From Streptomyces sp. TLI_171 (GTDB taxonomy: Bacteria; Actinomycetota; Actinomycetes; Streptomycetales; Streptomycetaceae): a stretch of DNA of 64,000 nt. The notes under the pieces are model-generated. The model did no database searches. It was not told where the DNA came from and saw nothing but the letters and a program-made list of their open reading frames with translations. The stretch lies in the NCBI RefSeq assembly GCF_003610255.1, contig NZ_RAPS01000001.1, positions 1,302,001 to 1,366,000 on the forward strand, in the 5' to 3' direction. The translations under genes were made by a program, and so were the position numbers. Positions 15,285 through 23,089 of this stretch are shown in pieces. Position 1 is the stretch's first letter. Each line of letters begins with the position of its first letter.

Positions 15285-16697
15285 TCAGGTCAGCTCGACG
15301 ACCTTCCGGCCGCAGCGGAGGAAGAGGCGGCGGGCGGGGTCGGGGCGGGTCAGGCCGTGGGTGGCGAGGACGACGAGGAGGCGGTCGTCCGCGGCCGCGC
15401 GGGCGAGGGGGACGGTGCGCCGGTCGCCGTCGGTGGTTTCGATCACGAGCCGGAGGCCGCCGGCTTCGGCGACCCGGCGGACCTGGTTCAGGCTCGGGAG
15501 CTCGCCGGTGACCTTCACCAGCAGCTCGCCGAGCGTCGCCGCCCCGTGCGCCGCCGGGTCGAGCGACGGCAGCGGCCCGGCTTCGGAGAACCGGCGCACC
15601 GAGTAGCGGGCCCGGAACGCGTCCCGGGCGGCGAGCGCCGCCGGCGCCCCGTGCACGGTGGCGGTGACGGCGGCGGCCAGCAGGGTCTTGACGGCCATCG
15701 GGTGGCGGCGCCCGTCGTCGACCTGGGCGAGCAGCAACTCGACTTCTTCGTCGAGGAGTTCGGTGAGGGCGCGGAGGTAGTCGGGGAGCAGCCGGTCGGC
15801 GCAGGCCATCAGCCGGCCGAACATCTCCTCGGCGGGGAAGGCCAGCCCGACGAAGTTGTTCTTCGATTTGCTCATCTTGGCGCCCGTCCCGTCGGTGCCC
15901 TCGATCAGGCCGGTGGCCAGCACCACTTCGGGCCGCCGACCCTCCGCGGCCATCACCCGTCGGCACATCTGCAGGTTCAGCAGCTGGTCGAGGCCGCCGA
16001 GTTCGACGTCCGCGCCCAGTTCCACCGAGTCCAGCGCCATCACCACGGAGTACACCAGCTCGGCCAGGGTCAGTCCGCTGCCGTCGGCCAGCCGGGTGCG
16101 GAAGTCCTCCCGTTGGAGCGCGGCGGAGGCGGGCAGCCGGGACAGCACGCCGAGGAAGCGCGGCAGTGCGAGCGGCTCCAGCCATTCGCTGTTGAACCGG
16201 AACTCGGCCCGTTCGAAGTCGAAGAACGGGCCGACCTGCTCCCGGTAGGTCGCCACGTTGCGGTGGACGTCCTCGGCCGTGAGCGGCGGCCGTTCGGTGC
16301 TGCGCCCGGACGGGTCGCCGATCCGGGCGGTGACGTCGCCGACCAGGAACACCACCCGGTGGCCCATCCGTTGGAGGCGGCTGGCCAGGATCATCGGTAC
16401 CGCGTGCCCGAGGTGGACCTCCGCGCCGGTCGGGTCGATGCCGAACTTCACGGTCAACGGCCGTCCCTCGGCGAGGAGTTCCGCGAGTCGGTCGACCCCG
16501 GGCAGGATCTGCGCGGCGCGTGCTCCGAGCAGTGCGGCCTGCCGCCGGGGCGGCAGCTCCGAGAGGTCCGCGGCGCGGCGTCCGGCCAGCAGTCCGAGCA
16601 GCCGTCCGAGGTCCGGTCCCTCGCGCAACTCCCCTTCTTCTTCGATCAGTTCGCGGATCAGGGTGATGCTTCGGTCGAACTCGCTGCCGGTGGTCAT
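15285..16697 (-). CDS. tyrosyl-tRNA synthetase-like protein (divergent TyrZ type)
   Basis: 470 residues, class I synthetase fold of the TyrZ kind: VKFGIDPTGAEVHLGH (HIGH motif 95-98), IGDPSGRSTERP, IEGTDGTGAKMSKS (KMSKS 274-278) and a C-terminal S4-like domain (SLNQVRRVAEAGGLRL). The ATP-side motifs are intact, but the tyrosine pocket is not: the usual YPxxQxYD reads YSVVMALD (216-223), replacing the Gln and second Tyr with Met and Leu, and GGTDQ/GGSDQ reads GGLDQ (234-238). So amino-acid specificity may be changed, or the protein is a duplicate with another role. Start at ATG 16697; upstream codons have no typical content. A canonical TyrRS should exist elsewhere in the genome. Confidence 0.8.
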   Translation of the reverse strand: MTTGSEFDRSITLIRELIEEEGELREGPDLGRLLGLLAGRRAADLSELPPRRQAALLGARAAQILPGVDRLAELLAEGRPLTVKFGIDPTGAEVHLGHAVPMILASRLQRMGHRVVFLVGDVTARIGDPSGRSTERPPLTAEDVHRNVATYREQVGPFFDFERAEFRFNSEWLEPLALPRFLGVLSRLPASAALQREDFRTRLADGSGLTLAELVYSVVMALDSVELGADVELGGLDQLLNLQMCRRVMAAEGRRPEVVLATGLIEGTDGTGAKMSKSKNNFVGLAFPAEEMFGRLMACADRLLPDYLRALTELLDEEVELLLAQVDDGRRHPMAVKTLLAAAVTATVHGAPAALAARDAFRARYSVRRFSEAGPLPSLDPAAHGAATLGELLVKVTGELPSLNQVRRVAEAGGLRLVIETTDGDRRTVPLARAAADDRLLVVLATHGLTRPDPARRLFLRCGRKVVELT

Positions 16698-17195
16698 GGC
16701 CGTCCTCTCGGGGCGGAACGGGGGCGCGCCAACGGGGGCGCGTTGGGGAACGGGTCGTCGGGGGACGGGGCCTGACGGCGAGGAGCGCCGACCGGCCCGC
16801 GAAGGGACGGCCGCCCGAGGCTCACGGCGGGAACGAGGACCCGAGACGGAGCGCACCCCGCGGGCTCAGCGGCGCGGGGCGGGGTACGTCGGCGGGAGGA
16901 TCATCCGGAGGCCCGGCCACCCGGGAAGCGGGCAGGCCGGTGGGCGGTGCGAGCCGCCACTAATATCGCTTCACCACGCGAACCTCCGGGGACCTGGAAC
17001 GGCGGGGGCGCCCGTGCGCCCGGCTCCGCCGTCGCGGCCCATGCTGCCCGACCCGCCCCGATCTGCGCACCTGGTTATTCCCGCTCGCCCGTCCGCCCGC
17101 CGCGGCTTGGCAGCACCTCCCCTGCCTGCGAGGGTGGGCTGACGGCAGATCAGCACACCATCGGATCGTACGACCACGCCCGTAGGAGGACGCGC
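16698..17195. other. divergent intergenic region tyrS-like / DUF5995
   Basis: 498 bases. An AT-rich spot CTAATATCGC (16960-16969) gives TATTAG on the minus strand, a possible -10 for the synthetase gene with a leader of about 260 nt. I looked for a T-box and did not find its conserved 14-nt element. No gene seen. Confidence 0.4.
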
Positions 17196-17870
17196 ATGAC
17201 CGCACCGGTGCTGACGGTGGACCAGGTGGTCGACCGGATGGCGCAGCTCGCCGCCGAACTCCCGGCCGGCGACGGGGTCGCCGTGTTCAACGCGATGTAC
17301 CTCACCGTCACCAGGCTGGTCCGCGACCACCTCGCCGACGCCTACTTCGAGGATCCCGCCACCATGGCCGACCTCGACGCGGTGTTCGCCGCCCGCTACC
17401 TGACCGCCGTCGACGAGGACGGTGCGGGCCGCCGCCCCGCCGCCTGCTGGCGTCCGCTGTTCGAGCTGCGCGCCGCCCCGGGCATCCACCCGCTGCAGTT
17501 CGCGCTGGCGGGAATGAACGCCCACATCGAGAACGACCTCCCGCTGGCCGTCCTGGACACCTGCCACCGGACCGGCCGCTCCCCCGGGCAGCTGGAGGCC
17601 GACTACCTGCGGATCAACACCCTGCTCGCCGAGGTCGAGGCGCAGGTCCGGGCGACCCTGCTCCCCACCGGGGTGCCCGCCGCCGACCCGCTGCTGCACG
17701 TCCTCGGCGTGTGGAGCATCGACCGGGCCCGGGACGCCGCCTGGGCCTCGGTGCTGGCCCTGTGGGAGCTGCGCCGGGTCCCGCCCGCGTCCCGAACGGT
17801 CGCCGACGCCCTGTCCGGGTCCGTGGGCATGGTCAGCCGGGCGCTGCTCACCCCGCTCAGCCCAAACTGA
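17196..17870 (+). CDS. DUF5995 family protein
   Basis: 224 residues, start placed by TAGGAGGA at 17183-17190. A helical protein with the conserved FELRAAPGIHPLQFALAGMNAHIENDLPLAVLDTC segment that I associate with DUF5995; the family has His/Asn/Asp residues in this block that could bind metal, but its function is unknown. No signal peptide. It stops 7 nt from the convergent terpene synthase stop, and is divergent from the TyrRS-like gene. Confidence 0.75.
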   Translation: MTAPVLTVDQVVDRMAQLAAELPAGDGVAVFNAMYLTVTRLVRDHLADAYFEDPATMADLDAVFAARYLTAVDEDGAGRRPAACWRPLFELRAAPGIHPLQFALAGMNAHIENDLPLAVLDTCHRTGRSPGQLEADYLRINTLLAEVEAQVRATLLPTGVPAADPLLHVLGVWSIDRARDAAWASVLALWELRRVPPASRTVADALSGSVGMVSRALLTPLSPN

Positions 17871-17877
17871 GGCGCAC

Positions 17878-18825
17878 TCAGCCCCCCTGGTAGCGGGCGT
17901 GGTCGATGTGCCAGACGTAGGAGCAGGCGATGGACTCCAGCGCCTCGGCGTGCCGCGCCAGCGGGGCCGAGCCGTCGGCGGCGAGCACCGCGATCCCGCG
18001 CCGGGCGGCGGCGGCCCGCTCCTCCCCCAGCCGGGAAGCCGCGGCGAACGCGGCGGCCACGTCGCAGTCCCGCTCCCGCGTGATCAGCGAGACCAGGTTC
18101 AGCGAGGTCGGGGCGCCCTTGGCGGACTCCCGCGCGTAGGAGCCCAGGTCGTTCAGGATGCCGGCGAGGTCCGCGACGGCCGTCTCCGGCTCCCGCACGG
18201 CCGCCGAGTGCCGTGCCCCGTCCGGCAGTTCGTACCCCAGGACGACTTCGGCGAGGGCGAGCAGGGTCCGCGCGAACACGGTGTGCGGGCGGACCGCGCG
18301 GTACTCCCGCAGGCCGACGGGCCCGGGTCCGCCCAGGTGGTGCGCCTCCCAGACCATGCCGAACAGGACGTCCCGGAGACACCCGGTGACGCGCAGGTAC
18401 TGGGCGGCGGTCGCCCGGGCCCGCAGCCGCGCCAGCAGGTCGTGCAGGGCCGCGTCGAACACATCGGCTTCGCCGGACGGCTCGCCGTCGGCCAGCAGGT
18501 GGACGCATCCCTGGATCCGGCGCACCAGCCGGGCCGGGTCGGCGGCCGCGGTCGCCTCGCCGTGGGTGTCGTCGAACGCGGTGAGCCAGAGGAAGAGGTC
18601 CGCGCTCAGGAACAGGCCGTCCGGTTCGGCGCCGGGGAAGGTCCGCGCGACCCCGTGCGCCACGATGTCGCAGAGCAGGTGCCGGGCCTCGGGCCGGCCG
18701 AGCAGCGGGAAGCGGTCGAGCCACTGTTCCAGGTGCGCCCGGACGTCCGCCGCGTGGGGGCCGGCCGGGAACGGGCCGGGGAAGGCGCCCGAGAGGTCGG
18801 GCATGGGCAGGGCGGTGCTGGTCAT
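17878..18825 (-). CDS. class I terpene synthase
   Basis: 315 residues, the usual size of bacterial class I terpene synthases. Metal motif FDDTHGE (Asp85, Asp86, Glu90), NSE triad NDLGSYARE (Asn225, Ser229, Glu233) and the C-terminal Arg-Tyr pair (311-312) are all present, so the active site looks complete. Working after a class II cyclase, it would ionise a labdanyl/copalyl-type diphosphate to close a diterpene hydrocarbon. ATG start overlaps the P450 stop (ATGA). Last gene of the four-gene set. Confidence 0.9.
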   Translation of the reverse strand: MTSTALPMPDLSGAFPGPFPAGPHAADVRAHLEQWLDRFPLLGRPEARHLLCDIVAHGVARTFPGAEPDGLFLSADLFLWLTAFDDTHGEATAAADPARLVRRIQGCVHLLADGEPSGEADVFDAALHDLLARLRARATAAQYLRVTGCLRDVLFGMVWEAHHLGGPGPVGLREYRAVRPHTVFARTLLALAEVVLGYELPDGARHSAAVREPETAVADLAGILNDLGSYARESAKGAPTSLNLVSLITRERDCDVAAAFAAASRLGEERAAAARRGIAVLAADGSAPLARHAEALESIACSYVWHIDHARYQGG

Positions 18826-20183
18826 GCTGCCTTCCGTGCCGCCGCGGGCGTTCTGGGTTCGGCGATCATCTGCAGGGAGGAGGGGTGGACGGTGATCGCG
18901 GGCACCGGCCGGACGTCGGTGCCCGGGGCGTGCTGCAGGGTCCAGCGGGAGGCGACCAGGGCGGTCAGGACCGTCGCCTCCGCCCAGGTGAAGGCGTCGC
19001 CGATGCACATCCGCTTTCCGGCGCCGAACGGGATGTACGCGCCCCTCGGGGGCTGCGGCCGCTCGGGGAGCCAGCGGTCCGGGTCGAACCGCAGCGGGTC
19101 GGGGTACAGCTCCGGGTCCCGGTGCAGCGCGTACGGGCTCCACACCAGGTCGGCCCCGGCGGGCAGGTGGGCGGTGCCGAGCCGGACCGGCACGTTGGCC
19201 TCGCGGGTCACGATCCAGCCGGGGTTGTGCAGCCGCAGGGTCTCGGTGACGAGCCGGCGGGTGAGGACGAGCCGGGGCAGGTGTTCGGCGGTCAGCGGGC
19301 CGCCGGCCAGGACGGTGTCCACTTCCTGGTGCAGCCGCTGCGCGAGGTCGGCGTTGCGGCCCAGTTCGTGGAAGAGCCACGCCATGGTGACCGCGGTGGT
19401 CTCGGAGCCGGCGGCCAGCAGGGCCGTGATCTCGGACAGGATCTCGTCCTCGTCCAGCGGCCGGCCGTCCTCGTCGCGGGCTTCGAGGAGCATCGAGACC
19501 AGGTCGTCCTGCGGCGCGGGGGCGGCCCGGTGGGCGGCGACGATGTCGCTGACGGTGCGGCGCAGCAGCGTGTTCGCGGCCCGGAGCTTGCGGTTGCCGG
19601 GCAGCGGCAGCCTCTCCCAGCCGGAGACCGGTACGACGGCGCGGCGGATGGCGGCCTGGAAGACGGTGTCGACGCTGTTCATGACGGCTTGCGCCGGGTC
19701 GCGGTCGGGCTCGGCGGAGAACATCACCGACATGACGACGCCCTGGGCCATGAGCTGCATCTCGTTCAGCACGTCGAGGCGCGCCCCGGGTTGCCAGGTC
19801 CGGACGGTGGCCTCGGCGGTGGCGCCCATCCGGTCGATGTAGGAGTTGATGCGCTCGCGGTGGAAGGCGGGCTGCATCAGGCGGCGGCGTTGCAGGTGCT
19901 GCTGCCCCTCGGCGATCGGCAGCGGGGATCCGCCGAACAGGCGGAGCTTGTCGAAGAGCCGGCCCTTGTTGAAGTTCGCGGACTGGGCGGTGAGCATCTC
20001 CCAGATCAGGTCGGGCGAGTTGACGACGAACACCGACCGCGGGCCGACCTTGATCTGCACCACGTCGCCGTGGCCGCGCAGTTGCTGCATGAAGCCCAGC
20101 CGGTCCCGGAGCAGCGGCACCACGTGTCCGAGGACGGGCAGGCGACCGGGTGCGTGCGGAACGGCGGTTGCGGGGGTGGTCAC
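18822..20183 (-). CDS. cytochrome P450 of the diterpene set
   Basis: 453 residues with complete P450 motifs: I-helix AAGSETTA, K-helix ETLR (EXXR), DPDRW and heme loop FGAGKRMCIG with Cys near residue 393. Similar to bacterial terpene hydroxylases of the pentalenene-oxygenase class. It probably oxidises the diterpene made by its neighbours. GTG start overlaps the stop of the class II cyclase (GTGA) and its own stop overlaps the class I synthase start, so the three are translationally coupled. No ferredoxin gene is nearby. Confidence 0.92.
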   Translation of the reverse strand: MTTPATAVPHAPGRLPVLGHVVPLLRDRLGFMQQLRGHGDVVQIKVGPRSVFVVNSPDLIWEMLTAQSANFNKGRLFDKLRLFGGSPLPIAEGQQHLQRRRLMQPAFHRERINSYIDRMGATAEATVRTWQPGARLDVLNEMQLMAQGVVMSVMFSAEPDRDPAQAVMNSVDTVFQAAIRRAVVPVSGWERLPLPGNRKLRAANTLLRRTVSDIVAAHRAAPAPQDDLVSMLLEARDEDGRPLDEDEILSEITALLAAGSETTAVTMAWLFHELGRNADLAQRLHQEVDTVLAGGPLTAEHLPRLVLTRRLVTETLRLHNPGWIVTREANVPVRLGTAHLPAGADLVWSPYALHRDPELYPDPLRFDPDRWLPERPQPPRGAYIPFGAGKRMCIGDAFTWAEATVLTALVASRWTLQHAPGTDVRPVPAITVHPSSLQMIAEPRTPAAARKAA

Positions 20184-21802
20184 GGGCGGTGCTCCGTTTC
20201 GTGGCGGGTCCGCAGCAGGTGGCGGGCGGCGAGGACCTCGGCCTGGATCATCGCGTCCGGCGCGTAGAGGGTCTTGTCGTGCCAGAGGGCGGGGTGCTGG
20301 TGCTCGGGGGTGCGGGCGGTGTCGTGCAGGAAGGTTTCGGCGCGGTCCAGGGCATGGCCGGGTGCGATCCCGGGTGTGCGGAGCAGGATCTTCGCGGCGT
20401 AGGCGGTCTCCTCGGCGGTGCCGCCCCAGATGCCCCAGGACCCGTCCCGGTGCTGGGTGGCCAGCACCCAGTCGGCGGCCGCCCGCACGGCCTGGCGCGC
20501 CCGGGGGCCGGGTGTCGCGGCGAGCGCGGTGACGCACCGTTCGGTGACGTAGTACGGCGAGGCGTGCCACTTGTCGGTCCAGTGTCCGTCCGGCAGTTGA
20601 CGGTCGGTCATCCAGTCCGCCACCCGGCGGACCACCGGCATCCGGTGCTCGGCCTGCTCGGGGTGGTGGCCGAGGTGGGCCTGCAGGGCCTGGACGGCGT
20701 GCGCGTTGGCGCTGAGCGATCCGGTGTCCTCGCCGAGGTAGCAGTCGTAGTGGCGGCCGTTGTCGAAGGGGGCGAGCGGCGCGGGGTCGCGGGGCCGGTC
20801 GACCAGGGCCGCGACGAGGACCGTCATGGCGGTGTCGTCGGCGTCCACCATCAGTCCGGGCGCGCCGCGCACCCCTTCGGGGTGGTGGATCCGGTCGACC
20901 CAGGTGCGCAGGGTGGGGACGGCGACGGGCGGCAGGCCGGGACGGGCCAGCGCGGCGGCGACCCAGAGCCGCTCGAAGACCGTGATCGGCGCCGCCTCCG
21001 GGAGGAGCCCGCCGTAGCGGTGGGCCACCGCGGTGAGCTCCTCGATCGCGCGCTGCCGCCGCTCCCCGGAGCGGGGTGCGGCGGTCAGCCAGGCCGCGGT
21101 GGCGGCGGGAGAGCTGCCGAGCAGCCCGTCCGCCGCGGGCAGCAGCGACTCCGGGAGGTGCCCGGAGATGCCTTCGAAGGTGTGGTTGAGCTTGAACGGG
21201 ACTCTCCCGGCGGCCCGGCACTTCGCGGCGACCGCCTCGGGGGCCGCGGCGTGGTAGCCGCCCGGGACGACGGGACGCGCACCGCGGCGCCAGGGCCCGA
21301 GGTGCGGAAAGTCGGCGGTCCCGGGCCGGTCGAGGCGCTCGTTGACGGCGGCGACCAGGCCCGGGACGAGGATCTCGGCGGCCGCGGTGTCCGGCCACGG
21401 CCCGGCCGACGGCAGGTCGGCCAGCGCGGCGAGCCCGCGGGCGGCCGCCGCGGCGAGACGGTCCGTCAGCTCGCCGGCCACGGTGTGCCGCTCCAGCACC
21501 GCGAGCACCGCCTCGACGGCGCTCAGGGTCGGCAGCAGCCGGTAGGGCGCGGGGCCGTCGCCCCAGCTGCCGTCGGCGGCCTGCGCGCCGAGCAGGTAGT
21601 CGATCCTGGTCCGTTCGCCGGGCAGCCACGGCGCGCTGGACAGCACCCGGGCCGTCTCGTACGGGGACGGTCGGACGCTGCCCCAGGGGTCGGCGTCGAC
21701 CGCGGCGATCAGTCGGGCCGCCGCGGCGGTGTGGATGTCGTCCGCCGGTCGGCGTTCGACGAGCGCCGTCGCCGGCGAGCTGTGGTGCGGGTGCTCGTTC
21801 AT
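20180..21802 (-). CDS. class II diterpene cyclase (copalyl diphosphate synthase-like)
   Basis: 540 residues with the betagamma double alpha-barrel look and QW-like repeats (AADGSWGDG, DGSWGIW). The protonating motif DXDD is DADD at 320-323 (MVDADDTAMT). The enzyme cyclises GGPP by protonation to a labdadienyl (copalyl-type) diphosphate without ionising it; no DDxxD motif for a class I activity is seen. It overlaps the GGPP synthase stop by four nucleotides and the P450 start by four. Confidence 0.92.
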   Translation of the reverse strand: MNEHPHHSSPATALVERRPADDIHTAAAARLIAAVDADPWGSVRPSPYETARVLSSAPWLPGERTRIDYLLGAQAADGSWGDGPAPYRLLPTLSAVEAVLAVLERHTVAGELTDRLAAAAARGLAALADLPSAGPWPDTAAAEILVPGLVAAVNERLDRPGTADFPHLGPWRRGARPVVPGGYHAAAPEAVAAKCRAAGRVPFKLNHTFEGISGHLPESLLPAADGLLGSSPAATAAWLTAAPRSGERRQRAIEELTAVAHRYGGLLPEAAPITVFERLWVAAALARPGLPPVAVPTLRTWVDRIHHPEGVRGAPGLMVDADDTAMTVLVAALVDRPRDPAPLAPFDNGRHYDCYLGEDTGSLSANAHAVQALQAHLGHHPEQAEHRMPVVRRVADWMTDRQLPDGHWTDKWHASPYYVTERCVTALAATPGPRARQAVRAAADWVLATQHRDGSWGIWGGTAEETAYAAKILLRTPGIAPGHALDRAETFLHDTARTPEHQHPALWHDKTLYAPDAMIQAEVLAARHLLRTRHETEHRP

Positions 21803-22920
21803 GCCTGCCTCGTTGTTGCGGCTCCGGCGATGTCCTGCAGCGTTGCGCGGACGTCGGCCGGGAATGGGGCGTGGTCGAGGGCCGCGAGCGCCTGGACCAG
21901 CCTGGTCCGGATCATCTCCTCGACGGCCTGGCGGGCTCCGGTGCTCTCCAGGACGGCGCGGACCACGGCGGTGTCCCGCTCGGTGAGGTTGCGCCGGCCG
22001 AACCGTGCGTGCAGCGACCGCAGTTCGCGGCGGGTGGCGCGCTGGGCCGCGAGCGCCATCAGCACCGTGGCCTTGCCCGCGCGCAGGTCGTCCAGCACCG
22101 GCTTCCCGGTCTGCTCGGGGTCGCCGAAGATTCCGAGGAGGTCGTCGCGGAGCTGGAACGCCTCGCCGAGCGGCAGTGCGAAGGCGCTCAGGGCCGCCGC
22201 CACCCGCGGGTCGGCGCCGGCCAGGGCCGCGCCGATGTGGAGCGGCCGCTCGATGGTGTACTTGGCGGTCTTGTACCGGATGACCCGGAGGGCGGTGTCG
22301 ACGTCCTCGGGCAGCCGGCCGGTGGTCTGCAGGTCGAGGTACTGGCCGTAGAGCAGCTCGCTGCGCATCTCGTCCAGCAGCGGCAGGACCCGTTCCGGGC
22401 GGCGGGCCGTCAGGGCGGCTCCGTTCAGGAGCTCGTCGGACCAGACCAGCGCGAGGTCCCCGAGCAGCACGGCGGCGCCCAGGCCGTGGTGCGCGGCCCG
22501 GGCGGCCGGGCCGCCGTTGGCGGCGAAGTGGGCGGCGGCCAGGGCGCGGTGGGCGGAGGGCCGGCCCCGCCGGGTGTCGCTGGCGTCCATCACGTCGTCG
22601 TGGACGAGGGCGAAGGCCTGGAAGAGTTCGAGGCCGGCCGCCGCCCGGACCGCCGTGGAGCGGTCGTCACCGCCGCCCGCGGCGTGCCAGCCGGTCACGC
22701 ACAGCAGGGGGCGCAGGCGCTTGCCGCCTGCCAGGAACGTGCGGAGCTGGGCGGTGAGGGCTTGCAGTTCCGGGCCGGGCGCGGACTGCTCCTTGGTGTC
22801 CAGGAACGTGGTCAGCGCCACGTCGACCTCCCGCCGCACGGCCGGGAGCTCCAGTGCGGCGGGCGGGGGTGCGACGTCGAGCGCGGGTGTTGCGCGTCTC
22901 CTGCGGTCAAGAACGGCCAA
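21799..22920 (-). CDS. polyprenyl (geranylgeranyl) diphosphate synthase
   Basis: 373 residues. First Asp-rich motif DDVMD (108-112, followed by Asp115) and second LRDDLLGIFGD (259-267) are intact; GGKRLRP binds the pyrophosphate. The neighbours require GGPP, so chain length C20 is inferred. The start is TTG at 22918-22920, supported by AAAGGA about 8 bases upstream; the next in-frame GTG would cost 33 residues. First gene of the leftward diterpene set, behind the palindromes at 23035-23058. Confidence 0.92.
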   Translation of the reverse strand: MAVLDRRRRATPALDVAPPPAALELPAVRREVDVALTTFLDTKEQSAPGPELQALTAQLRTFLAGGKRLRPLLCVTGWHAAGGGDDRSTAVRAAAGLELFQAFALVHDDVMDASDTRRGRPSAHRALAAAHFAANGGPAARAAHHGLGAAVLLGDLALVWSDELLNGAALTARRPERVLPLLDEMRSELLYGQYLDLQTTGRLPEDVDTALRVIRYKTAKYTIERPLHIGAALAGADPRVAAALSAFALPLGEAFQLRDDLLGIFGDPEQTGKPVLDDLRAGKATVLMALAAQRATRRELRSLHARFGRRNLTERDTAVVRAVLESTGARQAVEEMIRTRLVQALAALDHAPFPADVRATLQDIAGAATTRQA

Positions 22921-23034
22921 TGCGTGTTCCTTTGGCGTGCCGGTTTGGTCAGGAACGCACTTCCCCAGGCGTTTCGACTGTCACGCCTGGTGTCGGTGTG
23001 GCGGACAACACCCTTCGGACCCGGGCCGATTTGT

Positions 23035-23058
23035 TGATGTCACATCACCACCGGTGGT
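23035..23058. promoter_or_regulatory. twin palindromes upstream of the diterpene set
   Basis: TGATGTCACATCA (23035-23047, exact dyad around C23041) is directly joined to ACCACCGGTGGT (23047-23058, exact 12-bp palindrome). They lie in the 169-nt gap between the conservon 2 P450 stop and the GGPP synthase start. The first stands out as AT-rich. Binding by a dimeric repressor or activator is inferred. Confidence 0.5.
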
Positions 23059-23089
23059 ACGGGCACCCCCTGACCCGCCGCCAGGACCG

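Noticed and set aside
16698..16990. T-box leader for the TyrRS-like gene
   Set aside because: The leader is long and GC-structured, but the conserved AGGGUGGNACCGCG element and a matching specifier context are missing.
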